DNA of 64,000 nucleotides from Micromonospora echinaurantiaca. Its GTDB lineage: Bacteria > Actinomycetota > Actinomycetes > Mycobacteriales > Micromonosporaceae. The translations under genes and the position numbers were made by a program. Of the stretch, positions 53,180 through 60,961 are shown piece after piece. The stretch's first letter is position 1; every line of letters starts with the position of its first letter. Location: contig NZ_LT607750.1 in assembly GCF_900090235.1 (NCBI RefSeq), positions 5,013,001 to 5,077,000 on the forward strand, in the 5' to 3' direction. The notes under the pieces were generated by a model. It made no database searches. It was not told where the DNA came from and was given only the letters and a program-made list of their open reading frames with translations.

Positions 53180-54265
53180 TCACGGCCCAACCACCGCGGC
53201 GGGTGGCGCGACATCGACGCCGGAGAGGCCGAGCCAGGACCCCAACGCGTCCAGTTCGGCGCGCACGGCCGCGGCCACGGGCGGGGTGAAGCGGACGTCC
53301 TGATGGACGGCGTCCACCCGCAGGACCGATGCCGGGCGGTCGGCCGTGGCGTCCACCTTGCCGATCAGCTGGTCGTGGTGCAGCACGGGCAGCGCGAAGT
53401 AGCCCCAGCGCCGCTTCGCCTTCGGCACGTACATCTCCAGGCGGTAGTCGAAGTCGAACAGCTCCAGCGCCCGGCGGCGGTCGTGGATGAGCCGGTCGAA
53501 CGGGGACAGCAGCGCGGTGCGCCCGGCGAACGGCTCGCCGAGCTCCGCCGGGTCGACCCGCCACGTGCCCGACGTACCCTCGACCTCCACCGGTTCGCCG
53601 GCCTCGCCGACCAGCGACGGGCGGGCGATGCCCAGCGACCGCAGCAGCCGCTCGGCCCGGATCCGGCGGGCCTCCGGCGCCGGGACGACCGGCGTACCGG
53701 CCGGGTAGACCCGCTCCGCCAGGTCCCACCGTCGCTGCCGCCCGACCCGGTCGGCGACGGCGATCTCGCCCCGGGCGGCGAGGAACTCCAGCATCTGGGT
53801 GACGTTGCGGTTGTTCGTCCAGCCGGTCGACGGCCACGGCACGACGCTGCGGTCCGGCACGTCCCGCGACAGCAGCGGCCCGGAGTCGCGCAACAGGTCG
53901 AGCACGTACCGGCGGAACGCGTCGTTGGCCCGCAGCCACTCGCGCCGCCGCGCCTCCTGCGGCCACGCGGCCATCTCGGCGAGGTGGAGCCGGAGGTCGG
54001 ACATCGGCCACACCATGGCCCGGTGCTCGAACAGGGCCCGATCGCGCTCCAGCGCCCGGCGCAGGTCGGCCGGCTGGTATCCGGCGCCGAGGCGGCCCCA
54101 CGCGACGAGGTCGGCGCTGGGCGCCACCGCGGCTGTCGGGTCCAGCTGCAGGAACGTCAGCTGGCGGACGACCGCGAGCAGGTCGGCCCGACGGCGCGCG
54201 TCGAGCAGCTGGGCGCGCACGGCGATGCGCCGCGCCTGTGCGCGGGTGAGCCGGGTGAGCGACAT
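53180..54265 (-). CDS. AlkZ/YcaQ-like winged-helix DNA glycosylase family protein
   Basis: A 361-residue member of the HTH_42 (YcaQ/AlkZ) family, whose studied members unhook interstrand crosslinks or excise alkylated bases. It has the catalytic-type QLD motif in LAVVRQLTFLQLDPTAAVAPSADLVAWGRLG (~40-42), the RALFEHRAMVWPM segment, STGWTNNRNVTQMLEFLAARGEIAV, and the end VLRVDAVHQDVRFTPPVAAAVRAELDALGSWLGL. The ATG is 6 nt after TAGCCT with no Shine-Dalgarno: leaderless. A frameshifted second copy fragment is at 56793. Confidence 0.9.
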   Translation of the reverse strand: MSLTRLTRAQARRIAVRAQLLDARRRADLLAVVRQLTFLQLDPTAAVAPSADLVAWGRLGAGYQPADLRRALERDRALFEHRAMVWPMSDLRLHLAEMAAWPQEARRREWLRANDAFRRYVLDLLRDSGPLLSRDVPDRSVVPWPSTGWTNNRNVTQMLEFLAARGEIAVADRVGRQRRWDLAERVYPAGTPVVPAPEARRIRAERLLRSLGIARPSLVGEAGEPVEVEGTSGTWRVDPAELGEPFAGRTALLSPFDRLIHDRRRALELFDFDYRLEMYVPKAKRRWGYFALPVLHHDQLIGKVDATADRPASVLRVDAVHQDVRFTPPVAAAVRAELDALGSWLGLSGVDVAPPAAVVGP

Positions 54266-54271
54266 GCCTGG

Positions 54272-54277
54272 AGGCTA
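54272..54277 (-). promoter_or_regulatory. -10 element, leaderless start of the YcaQ-like gene
   Basis: Minus-strand TAGCCT, six bases (CCAGGC), then ATG 54265. Confidence 0.5.
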
Positions 54278-54313
54278 GTGGGGACGGCCGACACCGAACC
54301 GGGGTGATCCGCA

Positions 54314-54372
54314 CGACATCCGCGATGTCGCGGTATCGACGACGCCCCGACACCCCGTTGTCCGGGATACCG
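54314..54372. promoter_or_regulatory. Two inverted repeats in the YcaQ/small-gene gap
   Basis: CGACATC-CGC-GATGTCG (54314-54330) and CGGTATC ... GATACCG (54331-54337 and 54366-54372), adjacent to each other between divergent genes. They are possible operators; no matching regulator gene is adjacent. Confidence 0.35.
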
Positions 54373-54419
54373 AGCGGATCAGCGCGCGGGAGAATGGGGC
54401 CCGGCGAGGGAGGCAGGCG

Positions 54420-54599
54420 ATGAGCGAGGACCGAAAGCACCCCGACCGGTCGACGGACGACGAGTTCGAAGCCAAGCGGCACGTCCGGTTCGGCAAGCTG
54501 CCGGCGCGGGTCGCGCCGGAGGACCAGGTCGAGACGACCGACACGGATCCGCCGCCCGAGGGGCCGGGCGAGCCCCAGGTACGCCGCGAGTGGGGCTGA
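54420..54599 (+). CDS. Small acidic hypothetical protein
   Basis: A 59-residue protein: MSEDRKHPDRSTDDEFEAKRHVRFGKLPARVAPEDQVETTDTDPPPEGPGEPQVRREWG. The ATG stands behind GAGGGAGG with good spacing, which is the main support. It is hydrophilic, disordered-looking and without motifs. It lies between the YcaQ-like and DoxX genes, and similar short polar proteins with the F-G-K-L-P-A-R-V pattern are common in actinobacteria (from memory). Confidence 0.7.
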   Translation: MSEDRKHPDRSTDDEFEAKRHVRFGKLPARVAPEDQVETTDTDPPPEGPGEPQVRREWG

Positions 54600-54667
54600 G
54601 CGCGGGCTCTGCCGGGCTGGAACGTCGGGGCGTACCCGGGCCGGATGGCCTGTGTCACGGCGGCTAA

Positions 54668-54727
54668 CTAGTCATTGACAAGATTGCGGATGGGCGATAG
54701 CTTCGATCGTATCTTTACAGTGACTAG
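54668..54727 (+). promoter_or_regulatory. Near-consensus promoter of the DoxX gene within an inverted repeat
   Basis: TTGACA (54675-54680), 17-bp spacer, TAGCTT (54698-54703): the best sigma-A promoter in the window. CTAGTCA (54668-54674) directly before the -35 and TGACTAG (54721-54727) directly before the ATG form an inverted repeat around it. Confidence 0.7.
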
Positions 54728-55258
54728 ATGGGATCCGTCATGACCCTTCCCGTTCTCCTCATCGCGCTCCTGGGGCTACGCGGGCTCGGCGCGCTCGGCG
54801 TCCGTCGGTTCGCCACCTGGCCCGCCGCCGCGGCCCACGCCCTGGCGATCATGCTCGTCATGACCGCGAGCGCGCACTTCGTCCCGGCAGGCGTCACCGT
54901 CATGCCGACCCACGACGACCTTGTCCGGATGGTGCCGCCCGCGGTGCCGTTCCCCTCGGCGGCGGTCTATCTCACCGGCGTACTGGAACTCCTCGGCGCT
55001 CTGGGCCTGGTCATCCCGCAAACCCGCCGCGCCGCCGGCTACTGCCTGGCGCTGTTGTTCGTGGTGATGCTGCCGGCGAACATCTACGCCGCCACCGCCG
55101 ACGTGCCGCTCGCCGACGAACCGGCGTCCCCGCTGTGGCAGCGCATCCCGGAGCAGATCCTGTACATCGCGGTCGCGCTCTGGGCCACTCGCGGGGCGAG
55201 CGCCCGCACCCTTCGCCGGGCACCCCACCGCAGCCTCGCCGCCCCGTCCCGAAGCTGA
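54728..55258 (+). CDS. DoxX family membrane protein
   Basis: A 176-residue four-helix membrane protein. MTASAHFVPAGVTVMPTHDDLVRMVPPAVPFPSAAVYLTGVLELLGALGLVIPQTRRAAGYCLALLFVVMLPANIYAA carries the DoxX/DoxX-like features (HF near the end of helix 2, TGVLELLGALGL, a late MLPANIY). ATG 54728 immediately abuts the TGACTAG repeat; ATG 54740 (MTLPVLLIALLGL) is an alternative. Homologues act with redox proteins or thiol stress; a substrate is unknown. Confidence 0.88.
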   Translation: MGSVMTLPVLLIALLGLRGLGALGVRRFATWPAAAAHALAIMLVMTASAHFVPAGVTVMPTHDDLVRMVPPAVPFPSAAVYLTGVLELLGALGLVIPQTRRAAGYCLALLFVVMLPANIYAATADVPLADEPASPLWQRIPEQILYIAVALWATRGASARTLRRAPHRSLAAPSRS

Positions 55259-55347
55259 CTCCCCCGACGCGCCCCGGCGGCTGGGCCGGCCGGTGACGAA
55301 CCGCTGGTGCGCCGCGGGCCGCCGCTGCGCCTTTCGGATCAGGTGTT

Positions 55348-56619
55348 CTACGAGTGGACGCCGGCTGGTGCTGCGTCCTCTGGTGGTCGGCCCCATGCCT
55401 GTCGGGCGTCGGCCAGGGCCATGCCGAGCAGGATTGCGAGGGCGCCGATGGCCACGATCAATGGTGTGGTGAAGATCAATGGCAGTGCCGCAGCGGCCAG
55501 GGTGGCGATGCCGACGAGTCTGCGTCGGGCGAGCCTGTTGAAGACCACGCGTTCCAACACGATCCGGCCGACGACGAAGATGATGGGACCGCCGAGGATC
55601 GCGACCAGCCAGGCCGGCCGCACATGGCCACCCGGGTGGGCCAGGACGATTTCGTAGCCAACGGCCACGAGCACGATGCCTAGGACCATCAGCATGTGGG
55701 CGCGTCCGGTGTTCCGGCCGGCTCTGACCTGGTCGCCGGCCGAGTCGACAGCTTCGGGGAGCACCTGCCCGGCCCGGTAGTAGTAGATCCGCCACAGCAG
55801 CACCGTGGTGGCGAAGCCGACCACGAGTGCCAGCGTCGTGGCCAGTGACACCGGTGTGTCGGTGTAGCTGATCCCGAGGGACAGCACGCTCTCGCCGAGT
55901 GCGATCAGCAGGAGTTGCTCGTACCGGTCGGCGAGGTGATGGGTCTTGGTGGGTTCCCAGGCGCTGTCCAGTGTTCGGCTCATACCGGGCACCGGCCAGG
56001 CGGAGCGGGCCGCCAGGAGGTCGATCGTGATAGCCAGCGCCCACAGGCCCACCCGGTTCCAGTCCCCAACCAGGACGCCGGCCAGCCACGGCACGGCCGA
56101 TACGGTGAACCAGAGCGCCGACCGTGTGTTGAGGCTTCGTTGTGCGCGATCGCGCACGAGCGTGTTGAGGACCAAGGGTCGTCCGACCTGAAGGACGACG
56201 TACGGTACGGCGAACGCGTAGCCGCGCTCGAAGAACGCGTACGGCAAGGCCGAGGCCATGAACACCACGCCCAACGCCGTGAGCAGCACCATTGCTTGGA
56301 CGACCGGCCGGCGCGGATCGAAGCGGCTGGTGATGTGGGCGGTGGTTGTCCACAGCCACATGATCGGCAGGACCAGCACCAGGATGTACAGCAGGCCCGC
56401 CCACCGCTTGGCGACGCTGTCGGCGGACAGGTCCGGCGCCACCCGCGAGACGACTCCCGCCAACGCGAATACCAGCACCAGATCGAAGAACAACTCCAGG
56501 AAGTTCGCCCGGCGCCCGTCTCGCACGGCGCTTTCAGCCCTCCCCACGTCGTGCCTGGGCGGATCCGGATTCCGCCCTCCCCCTCCTTCCCGCCGACCAC
56601 CGGCCCCACCCTCGGTCAT
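55348..56619 (-). CDS. Low temperature requirement protein A (LtrA) family
   Basis: A ~423-residue membrane protein with about 10-12 helices. Typical LtrA features: RANFLELFFDLVLVFALAGVVSRVAPDLS near the start, WLWTTTAHITSRFDPRRP, HHLADRYEQLLLIALGESVLSLG, and AHMLMVLGIVLVAVGYEIVLAHP. The N-terminus before the first helix is Gly/Arg-rich. I chose the ATG at 56619 (MTEGGAGGRREGG); 56691 would add 24 residues. Base composition is slightly less GC-biased than its neighbours. The family function is poorly defined. Confidence 0.88.
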   Translation of the reverse strand: MTEGGAGGRREGGGGRNPDPPRHDVGRAESAVRDGRRANFLELFFDLVLVFALAGVVSRVAPDLSADSVAKRWAGLLYILVLVLPIMWLWTTTAHITSRFDPRRPVVQAMVLLTALGVVFMASALPYAFFERGYAFAVPYVVLQVGRPLVLNTLVRDRAQRSLNTRSALWFTVSAVPWLAGVLVGDWNRVGLWALAITIDLLAARSAWPVPGMSRTLDSAWEPTKTHHLADRYEQLLLIALGESVLSLGISYTDTPVSLATTLALVVGFATTVLLWRIYYYRAGQVLPEAVDSAGDQVRAGRNTGRAHMLMVLGIVLVAVGYEIVLAHPGGHVRPAWLVAILGGPIIFVVGRIVLERVVFNRLARRRLVGIATLAAAALPLIFTTPLIVAIGALAILLGMALADARQAWGRPPEDAAPAGVHS

Positions 56620-56792
56620 CGATCCAGTTTTCCCTCGAACAGAGCTAATTACGGCGAGATCCATGGAAGAACGGGCTGGCAACTGCGACATCAGCGTTCG
56701 AGCCGAGATGGGCCCTCTGCGTTGGGAAGACCACTAGGCCGGGCGGTCCAACTCGTTCCCGCCCGGCGGATGGTTCAACGGCTCATGCCTGC

Positions 56793-56905
56793 CGGCGGCG
56801 AGGGGCCGGCGTGCTCCGGGTCGACGCGATCCACGAGGACGAGGCCCTCGACCGGGCCACACGCCACGCTGCACGCCGAGATCAGCGACTTGGCCGGCTC
56901 GAGGG
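56793..56905 (+). pseudogene. Frameshifted C-terminal remnant of a YcaQ-like gene
   Basis: One frame reads GAGVLRVDAIHEDEALDRATR (to ~56864); after a +1 shift the next reads TLHAEISDLAGS (56866-56901). Together these match the C-terminus of the YcaQ/HTH_42 family, e.g. VLRVDAVHQDVRFTPPVAAAVRAELDALGSWLG of the intact gene at 53180. No longer homologous stretch is visible upstream, where the LtrA gene begins. It is the only recognisable content of the 343-bp gap 56620-56962 besides the tRNA terminator. Confidence 0.6.
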
Positions 56906-56918
56906 GCCGCCCAACAGA

Positions 56919-56947
56919 TCAGGGCCGGTCTAACCGACCGGCCCTGA
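56919..56947 (-). terminator. Terminator of tRNA-Lys
   Basis: Perfect 12-bp arms TCAGGGCCGGTC and its complement with a 5-nt loop, 12 bp beyond the encoded CCA end of the tRNA. Confidence 0.7.
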
Positions 56948-56962
56948 GGGTGTTCCTGCTGG

Positions 56963-57035
56963 TGCGCCGCCAGGGACTCGAACCCCGAACCCGCGGATTA
57001 AGAGTCCGCTGCTCTGCCAGTTGAGCTAGCGGCGC
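56963..57035 (-). tRNA. tRNA-Lys (anticodon CUU)
   Basis: A cloverleaf on the minus strand. Acceptor GCGCCGC (57035-57029) pairs with GCGGCGC (56970-56964) and discriminator A; D-arm AGCTCAACTGGCAGAGCA; anticodon loop CTCTTAA (anticodon CTT); T-arm GGGGTTCGAGTCCC. CCA is encoded (56962-56960). It is followed by its own hairpin terminator. Confidence 0.96.
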
Positions 57036-57221
57036 TCGCTGGCAACGGGGAGAACATTAGCACGGTCGCGGAGCCGGGTTCCAATCCGATCCCGGGCTCC
57101 CCCCTTCGGTCGAGCTTAAGCCGCGAAAGCGACAAACACCCCGGTCCTACGGCCAGGGGGACCAGGGGAGCGCCGCGGATGCGGCACGATGTCCGCCAGG
57201 TACGCGAGAACAGAGGTGGGG

Positions 57222-58481
57222 ATGGGCAGGTTCGCGCGGGCCGGGGCGATGGTGGGAGCCCTCGGCCTGGTGGCATCGCTGGCTCTGACGGGCTGCGGCG
57301 CCGGTCCGAAGAAGGCCGAATTCGTGGACGGGGCGGCGCCGAGCGCCAGCGCCGGCGCCTCGGCCGATCCGTCGACTCCGGCCGCCCCGACCGGCCCGGC
57401 GCTGTCGGTCAGCCCGGTCGACGGGGCGAAGAACCGGCCGGTCAGCTCGGAGATCGGCGCCAAGCTGCCGGACGGCGGGAAGGTGTCCAGCGTCACGCTG
57501 ACCACCGCGGACGGCAAGCAGGTCGACGGCAAGCTGCGCACCGACGGCTCCTCGTGGGTGCCCTCGGCGCCGCTGAAGTGGGGCACCCGCTACACCGCCA
57601 CCGTCACCGCGACCGGGGCCGACGGCCAGACCAGCCAGGGCACCAGCACGTTCACCACGATGGCCAAGCCCAAGTCGATGATCAGCTCCGGGCTCTACCT
57701 CTTCGACGACAAGACCTACGGCGTGGCGATGCCGGTGGTCGCCGAGTTCCACCCGGGCATCCCGAAGAAGGACCGGGCCGCGGTGCAGAAGCGGATGTTC
57801 GTCAGCACCGACCCGCCGCAGCCGGGCGCGTGGCACTGGGTCGACAACGGCACCCAGGCCTACTACCGGGCGCCGGAGTACTGGAAGCCGGGCACCACGC
57901 TCACCGTGCGGATCGCGCTGGCCGGGATCCCGCTGAGCAACGGCCGGTACGGCAACGTCGACCGGAAGGCCACGGCCAAGATCGGCCGGGCGTTCGAGAT
58001 GAAGGTCGACAACGCCGACAAGCAGATGCGGGTGTACGAGGACGGCCAACTGGTCCGCACCCTGCCGGTCAGCCTGGGCAAGCGGAAGACCCCCTCCTCC
58101 AGCGGCACGATGGTGGTGATGGAGAAGAAGGAGTCCACCGTCTTCGACACCCGCGACGACCCCGATCCGGAGAACCGCTACGTCACCGAGATCGACTTCG
58201 CGCAGCGGCTCACCTGGGGTGGCGAGTACATCCACGCCGCCCCCTGGTCGGAGCACGTGCAGGGCCGGCAGAACGTCTCGCACGGCTGCGTGAACGTCTC
58301 GATGGCCAACGCCCGGTGGCTGTTCGGCAAGACGAAGATCGGCGACCCGATCACCATCAAGGGCACCGAGCGACGGCTGGCCCCCGGCAACGGCTGGACA
58401 GCCTGGAGCGTGAGCTGGTCGGAGTTCATCAAGGGCAGCGCCCTCCCGGTCCCCGACGGCGGCGCCGGCCCCACCCTCTAA
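57222..58481 (+). CDS. Lipoprotein L,D-transpeptidase, copy 1
   Basis: A ~419-residue cell-wall cross-linking enzyme that forms 3-3 meso-DAP links. The lipoprotein signal is MGRFARAGAMVGALGLVASLALTGCG, with lipobox LTGC; ATG 57222 behind GAGGTGGG is preferred over 57189. Two Ig-like domains (~50-170 and ~170-260) precede the YkuD catalytic domain, ending in SHGCVNVSMANARWLFGKTKIGDPITIKGTERRL with the catalytic Cys in HGCVN. It is paralogous to the gene at 58765 over its length. It resembles mycobacterial LdtMt2-type enzymes. Confidence 0.93.
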   Translation: MGRFARAGAMVGALGLVASLALTGCGAGPKKAEFVDGAAPSASAGASADPSTPAAPTGPALSVSPVDGAKNRPVSSEIGAKLPDGGKVSSVTLTTADGKQVDGKLRTDGSSWVPSAPLKWGTRYTATVTATGADGQTSQGTSTFTTMAKPKSMISSGLYLFDDKTYGVAMPVVAEFHPGIPKKDRAAVQKRMFVSTDPPQPGAWHWVDNGTQAYYRAPEYWKPGTTLTVRIALAGIPLSNGRYGNVDRKATAKIGRAFEMKVDNADKQMRVYEDGQLVRTLPVSLGKRKTPSSSGTMVVMEKKESTVFDTRDDPDPENRYVTEIDFAQRLTWGGEYIHAAPWSEHVQGRQNVSHGCVNVSMANARWLFGKTKIGDPITIKGTERRLAPGNGWTAWSVSWSEFIKGSALPVPDGGAGPTL

Positions 58482-58632
58482 CCCCCCACCCCACCCCCCG
58501 GCCCCCCGCCCCACCCCACCCCCCGTTGATCATGAGGTTGGCGGTGCCGATTCCGACATTCCGCCCCGCCAACCTCATGATCAACCGTTTGGAGGCGGGC
58601 GGAAGGTGGGCGGGAGAGCCGGGGTGGGTGGA
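58482..58632. repeat. Second C-tract/hairpin/G-tract element
   Basis: After the stop of the first L,D-transpeptidase: a C-rich stretch with scattered A or G (58482-58524), perfect 20-bp arms GTTGATCATGAGGTTGGCGG (58525-58544) and complement (58566-58585) around a 21-nt loop, then a G-rich stretch (58586-58632). Same layout and orientation relative to the upstream stop as the element after iscS. The 283-bp gap otherwise holds the promoter side of the next gene. Confidence 0.75.
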
Positions 58633-58764
58633 GTTGGTGTCGGGTATATCCAATTACCGACATGATGGTCGGGGTGTTTCAGGGCACCCCTGGCAACGGG
58701 TATCCCTCCCCGTGCGTCAGTTGAGAGACGATGGGCAACCGGGGACCACGACTGTGAGGGAATC

Positions 58765-60054
58765 ATGCGAGCTGTCCAGGACCAGCTGAAGCGCCACGGT
58801 GGGCGGCGCCGCGGGCTCGCGGCGGCAGTGCTCGCCGCGGCACTCGCGCTGACCACGGCCTGCACCGACGGCGGCGGCGACAAGCCGTCGGGGTGGCAGG
58901 CCGGCAGCCAGAGCGCCGCGCCGAAGGCCGCGGCCACCATCACCGAGCCGCAGGCCGACGCCAAGGACGTGCCCGCCTCCACCGGCATCACCTTCACCAC
59001 GAAGGACGCCCAGGAGACCAGCGTCGAACTCAAGGACTCGGCCGGCGAGGCCGTCGAGGGCGAGCTCGCCGCGGACGGCAAGAGCTGGCTCCCGGCCGGC
59101 GCGCTGGAGTACGGCGAGACCTACACCGCCACCGTCACGGCGACCGGTGACGACGGCCGGCCCGCCACCGCGACCAGCACCTTCACCACCATGAAGAAGC
59201 CGTCCAAGCAGGTCCGGGTGAGCAGCTTCCTCGGCGACGGCCAGGTGGTCGGCGTGGGCATGCCGCTGATCGTCAAGTTCAGCCGCGCCGTGCCGGAGGA
59301 CCACCGCGACGACGTCCAGCGCCGGATGACGGTGACCTCGACGCCGGCCCAGGAGGGCATCTGGCACTGGGTCAGCCCCACCGAGATCCGCTACCGGCCG
59401 AAGGAGTTCTGGAAGGCCAACAGCACCGTCTCCTACCGGGTCCAGGCCGGCGGCCTGCCGATGGGCGACGGCTGGTACGGCCGCGCCGACCTCACCGTCG
59501 ACATCAAGATCGGCCCGTCGTTGATCATGACGGTGGAGAACAAGACCAAGCGGATGACCGTCCGCAAGGACGGCGCCGTGGTCAAGACCATCCCGGTCAG
59601 CCTGGGCAAGAAGAGCACGCCGTCGTCCAGCGGCACGATGGTGGTGATCGAGAAGCTGCGCAAGACGGTCTTCGACACCTTCGAGGAGCTCGGCCCCGAG
59701 GAGGGCTACCGGACGAAGATCGACTACGCCCAGCGGCTCACCTGGGGTGGCGAGTTCATCCACGCCGCGCCCTGGTCGGAGGGGCAGCAGGGCCGGGTGA
59801 ACGTCTCGCACGGCTGCGTGAACGTCTCGATGGCCAACGGTGCGTGGCTGTTCGCCAACACCCGCATCGGCGACCCGATCGTGGTCAAGGGCACCGAGCG
59901 GAAGCTGCAGAACGGCAACGGCTGGACGGACTGGAACATGAGCTGGGAGCAGTACGTCAAGGGCAGCGCCCTGCCGTACGAGCCGCCGGCCGCGCCGGGC
60001 GCCGACGCGACGGCCGACCCGGACGTCGCGCCGAGCACGAGCCCGACCGCCTGA
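58765..60054 (+). CDS. Lipoprotein L,D-transpeptidase, copy 2
   Basis: A 429-residue tandem paralogue. Signal peptide [36 protein letters not shown] has lipobox LTTAC. Ig-like domains (PQADAKDVPASTGITFTTKDAQETSVELKDSAGEAVEGELAADGKSWLPAGALEYG and a second) are followed by YkuD with SHGCVNVSMANGAWLFANTRIGDPIVVKGTERKL; the catalytic Cys is intact. The Ala/Asp/Pro tail after ~410 is unique to this copy. The 58482-58632 element separates the two, so they are probably transcribed separately. Confidence 0.93.
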   Translation: MRAVQDQLKRHGGRRRGLAAAVLAAALALTTACTDGGGDKPSGWQAGSQSAAPKAAATITEPQADAKDVPASTGITFTTKDAQETSVELKDSAGEAVEGELAADGKSWLPAGALEYGETYTATVTATGDDGRPATATSTFTTMKKPSKQVRVSSFLGDGQVVGVGMPLIVKFSRAVPEDHRDDVQRRMTVTSTPAQEGIWHWVSPTEIRYRPKEFWKANSTVSYRVQAGGLPMGDGWYGRADLTVDIKIGPSLIMTVENKTKRMTVRKDGAVVKTIPVSLGKKSTPSSSGTMVVIEKLRKTVFDTFEELGPEEGYRTKIDYAQRLTWGGEFIHAAPWSEGQQGRVNVSHGCVNVSMANGAWLFANTRIGDPIVVKGTERKLQNGNGWTDWNMSWEQYVKGSALPYEPPAAPGADATADPDVAPSTSPTA

Positions 60055-60082
60055 GGGCGGCGCCCCGGCCGCCCCGGAAACG

Positions 60083-60114
60083 ACGGAAGCCCCCTCCGCG
60101 GAGGGGGCTTCCGT
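60083..60114. terminator. 32-bp perfect palindromic terminator
   Basis: Half-site ACGGAAGCCCCCTCCG and its exact complement with no spacer, between the L,D-transpeptidase stop and the 3' end of the convergent tRNA-His. The plus strand ends with TT, weakly U-rich; it serves both directions. Confidence 0.8.
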
Positions 60115-60120
60115 TCGTGG

Positions 60121-60193
60121 GGTGACTGATGGGAATTGAACCCACGACAACCGGGACCACAACCCGGTGCTCTGCCAACTGAGCTACAGCCAC
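60121..60193 (-). tRNA. tRNA-His (anticodon GUG)
   Basis: Minus-strand cloverleaf. Acceptor GTGGCTG (60193-60187) pairs with CAGTCAC; D-arm AGCTCAGTTGGCAGAGCA; anticodon loop TTGTGGT (GTG); T-arm GTGGGTTCAATTCCCAT. The discriminator is C73, CCA is encoded (60120-60118), and the base before the acceptor (60194) is G, so the His-specific G-1:C73 pair is encoded. Confidence 0.96.
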
Positions 60194-60298
60194 CATGCCG
60201 TCCACCCGGTCGATCGCCCCGGGCGGGTGCGGACCAATCATAGCCGCACTCCGGCCCGCCGCGTCCAGCGGGTTACCCGCCGCCGGCGGGCGGCCGGT

Positions 60299-60889
60299 TC
60301 AGAGCTGGGCGGCGATCGCCTTGGCGCTCTCCACGTCCGGCCCGGGCAGCGGGACGAAGATCGTGCGCCGGTAGTACTCCAGCTCCCGGATGCTCTCCCG
60401 GATGTCGGCCAGCGCCCGGTGCGCGAGACCCTTCTGCGGCTGACCGAAGTACACCCGCGGGTACCAGCGGCGGCAGAGCTCCTTGATCGAGGAGACGTCG
60501 ATCATCCGGTAGTGAAGGTGGGCGTCGAGGCGCGGCATGTCCCGGGTGATGAAGCCCCGGTCGGTGGCGATGGAGTTGCCGCAGAGCGGGGCGGTACGCG
60601 GATCCTTCACGTAGCGGGTGACGTAGTCGAGGACCATGTCCTCGGCCTCCGCCAGGGTCACCGTCGACCGGCGGACCTCCTCGGTCAACCCCGACTTGCC
60701 ATGCATCGTCGCCACGATCTCCGGCATCGCCTCCAGCGCCGCCTCGTCGGCGTGGATCACCACGTCGACGCCGTCCCCGAGCACGTTGAGGTCGGGGTCG
60801 GTGACGAGCGCGGCCACCTCGATCAGCTTGTCCCTGCCGAGGTCCAACCCGGTCATCTCACAGTCGATCCAGACGAGGAGATCAGCCAC
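60299..60889 (-). CDS. orn: Oligoribonuclease
   Basis: A DEDDh 3'-5' exonuclease (196 aa) that degrades di- to pentanucleotides, including pGpG from cyclic-di-GMP breakdown. Exo motifs: [40 protein letters not shown], and [17 protein letters not shown] 60889 ([14 protein letters not shown]) is preferred, since it is 6 nt after minus-strand TAGGCT; GTG 60895 is within that spacing. It would act downstream of the EAL protein at 6356. Confidence 0.96.
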   Translation of the reverse strand: MADLLVWIDCEMTGLDLGRDKLIEVAALVTDPDLNVLGDGVDVVIHADEAALEAMPEIVATMHGKSGLTEEVRRSTVTLAEAEDMVLDYVTRYVKDPRTAPLCGNSIATDRGFITRDMPRLDAHLHYRMIDVSSIKELCRRWYPRVYFGQPQKGLAHRALADIRESIRELEYYRRTIFVPLPGPDVESAKAIAAQL

Positions 60890-60895
60890 CGGCAC

Positions 60896-60955
60896 AGCCT
60901 ACGCGCAGCCCACGATGCGCGGCTGCGCGCTCCCGGCCGAGCGGACCGTTAGGGT
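60896..60955. promoter_or_regulatory. Divergent leaderless promoters of orn and the GT87 gene
   Basis: Minus strand TAGGCT (60901-60896), six bases, GTG 60889. Plus strand TAGGGT (60950-60955), six bases, GTG 60962. The two -10 elements are only 48 bp apart. Confidence 0.55.
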
Positions 60956-60961
60956 TTGCCC

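Noticed and set aside
56963..57035. tRNA-Lys as an integration site of a genomic island
   Set aside because: No integrase, direct repeat of the tRNA 3' end or phage gene is visible nearby; only a pseudogene fragment adjoins it.
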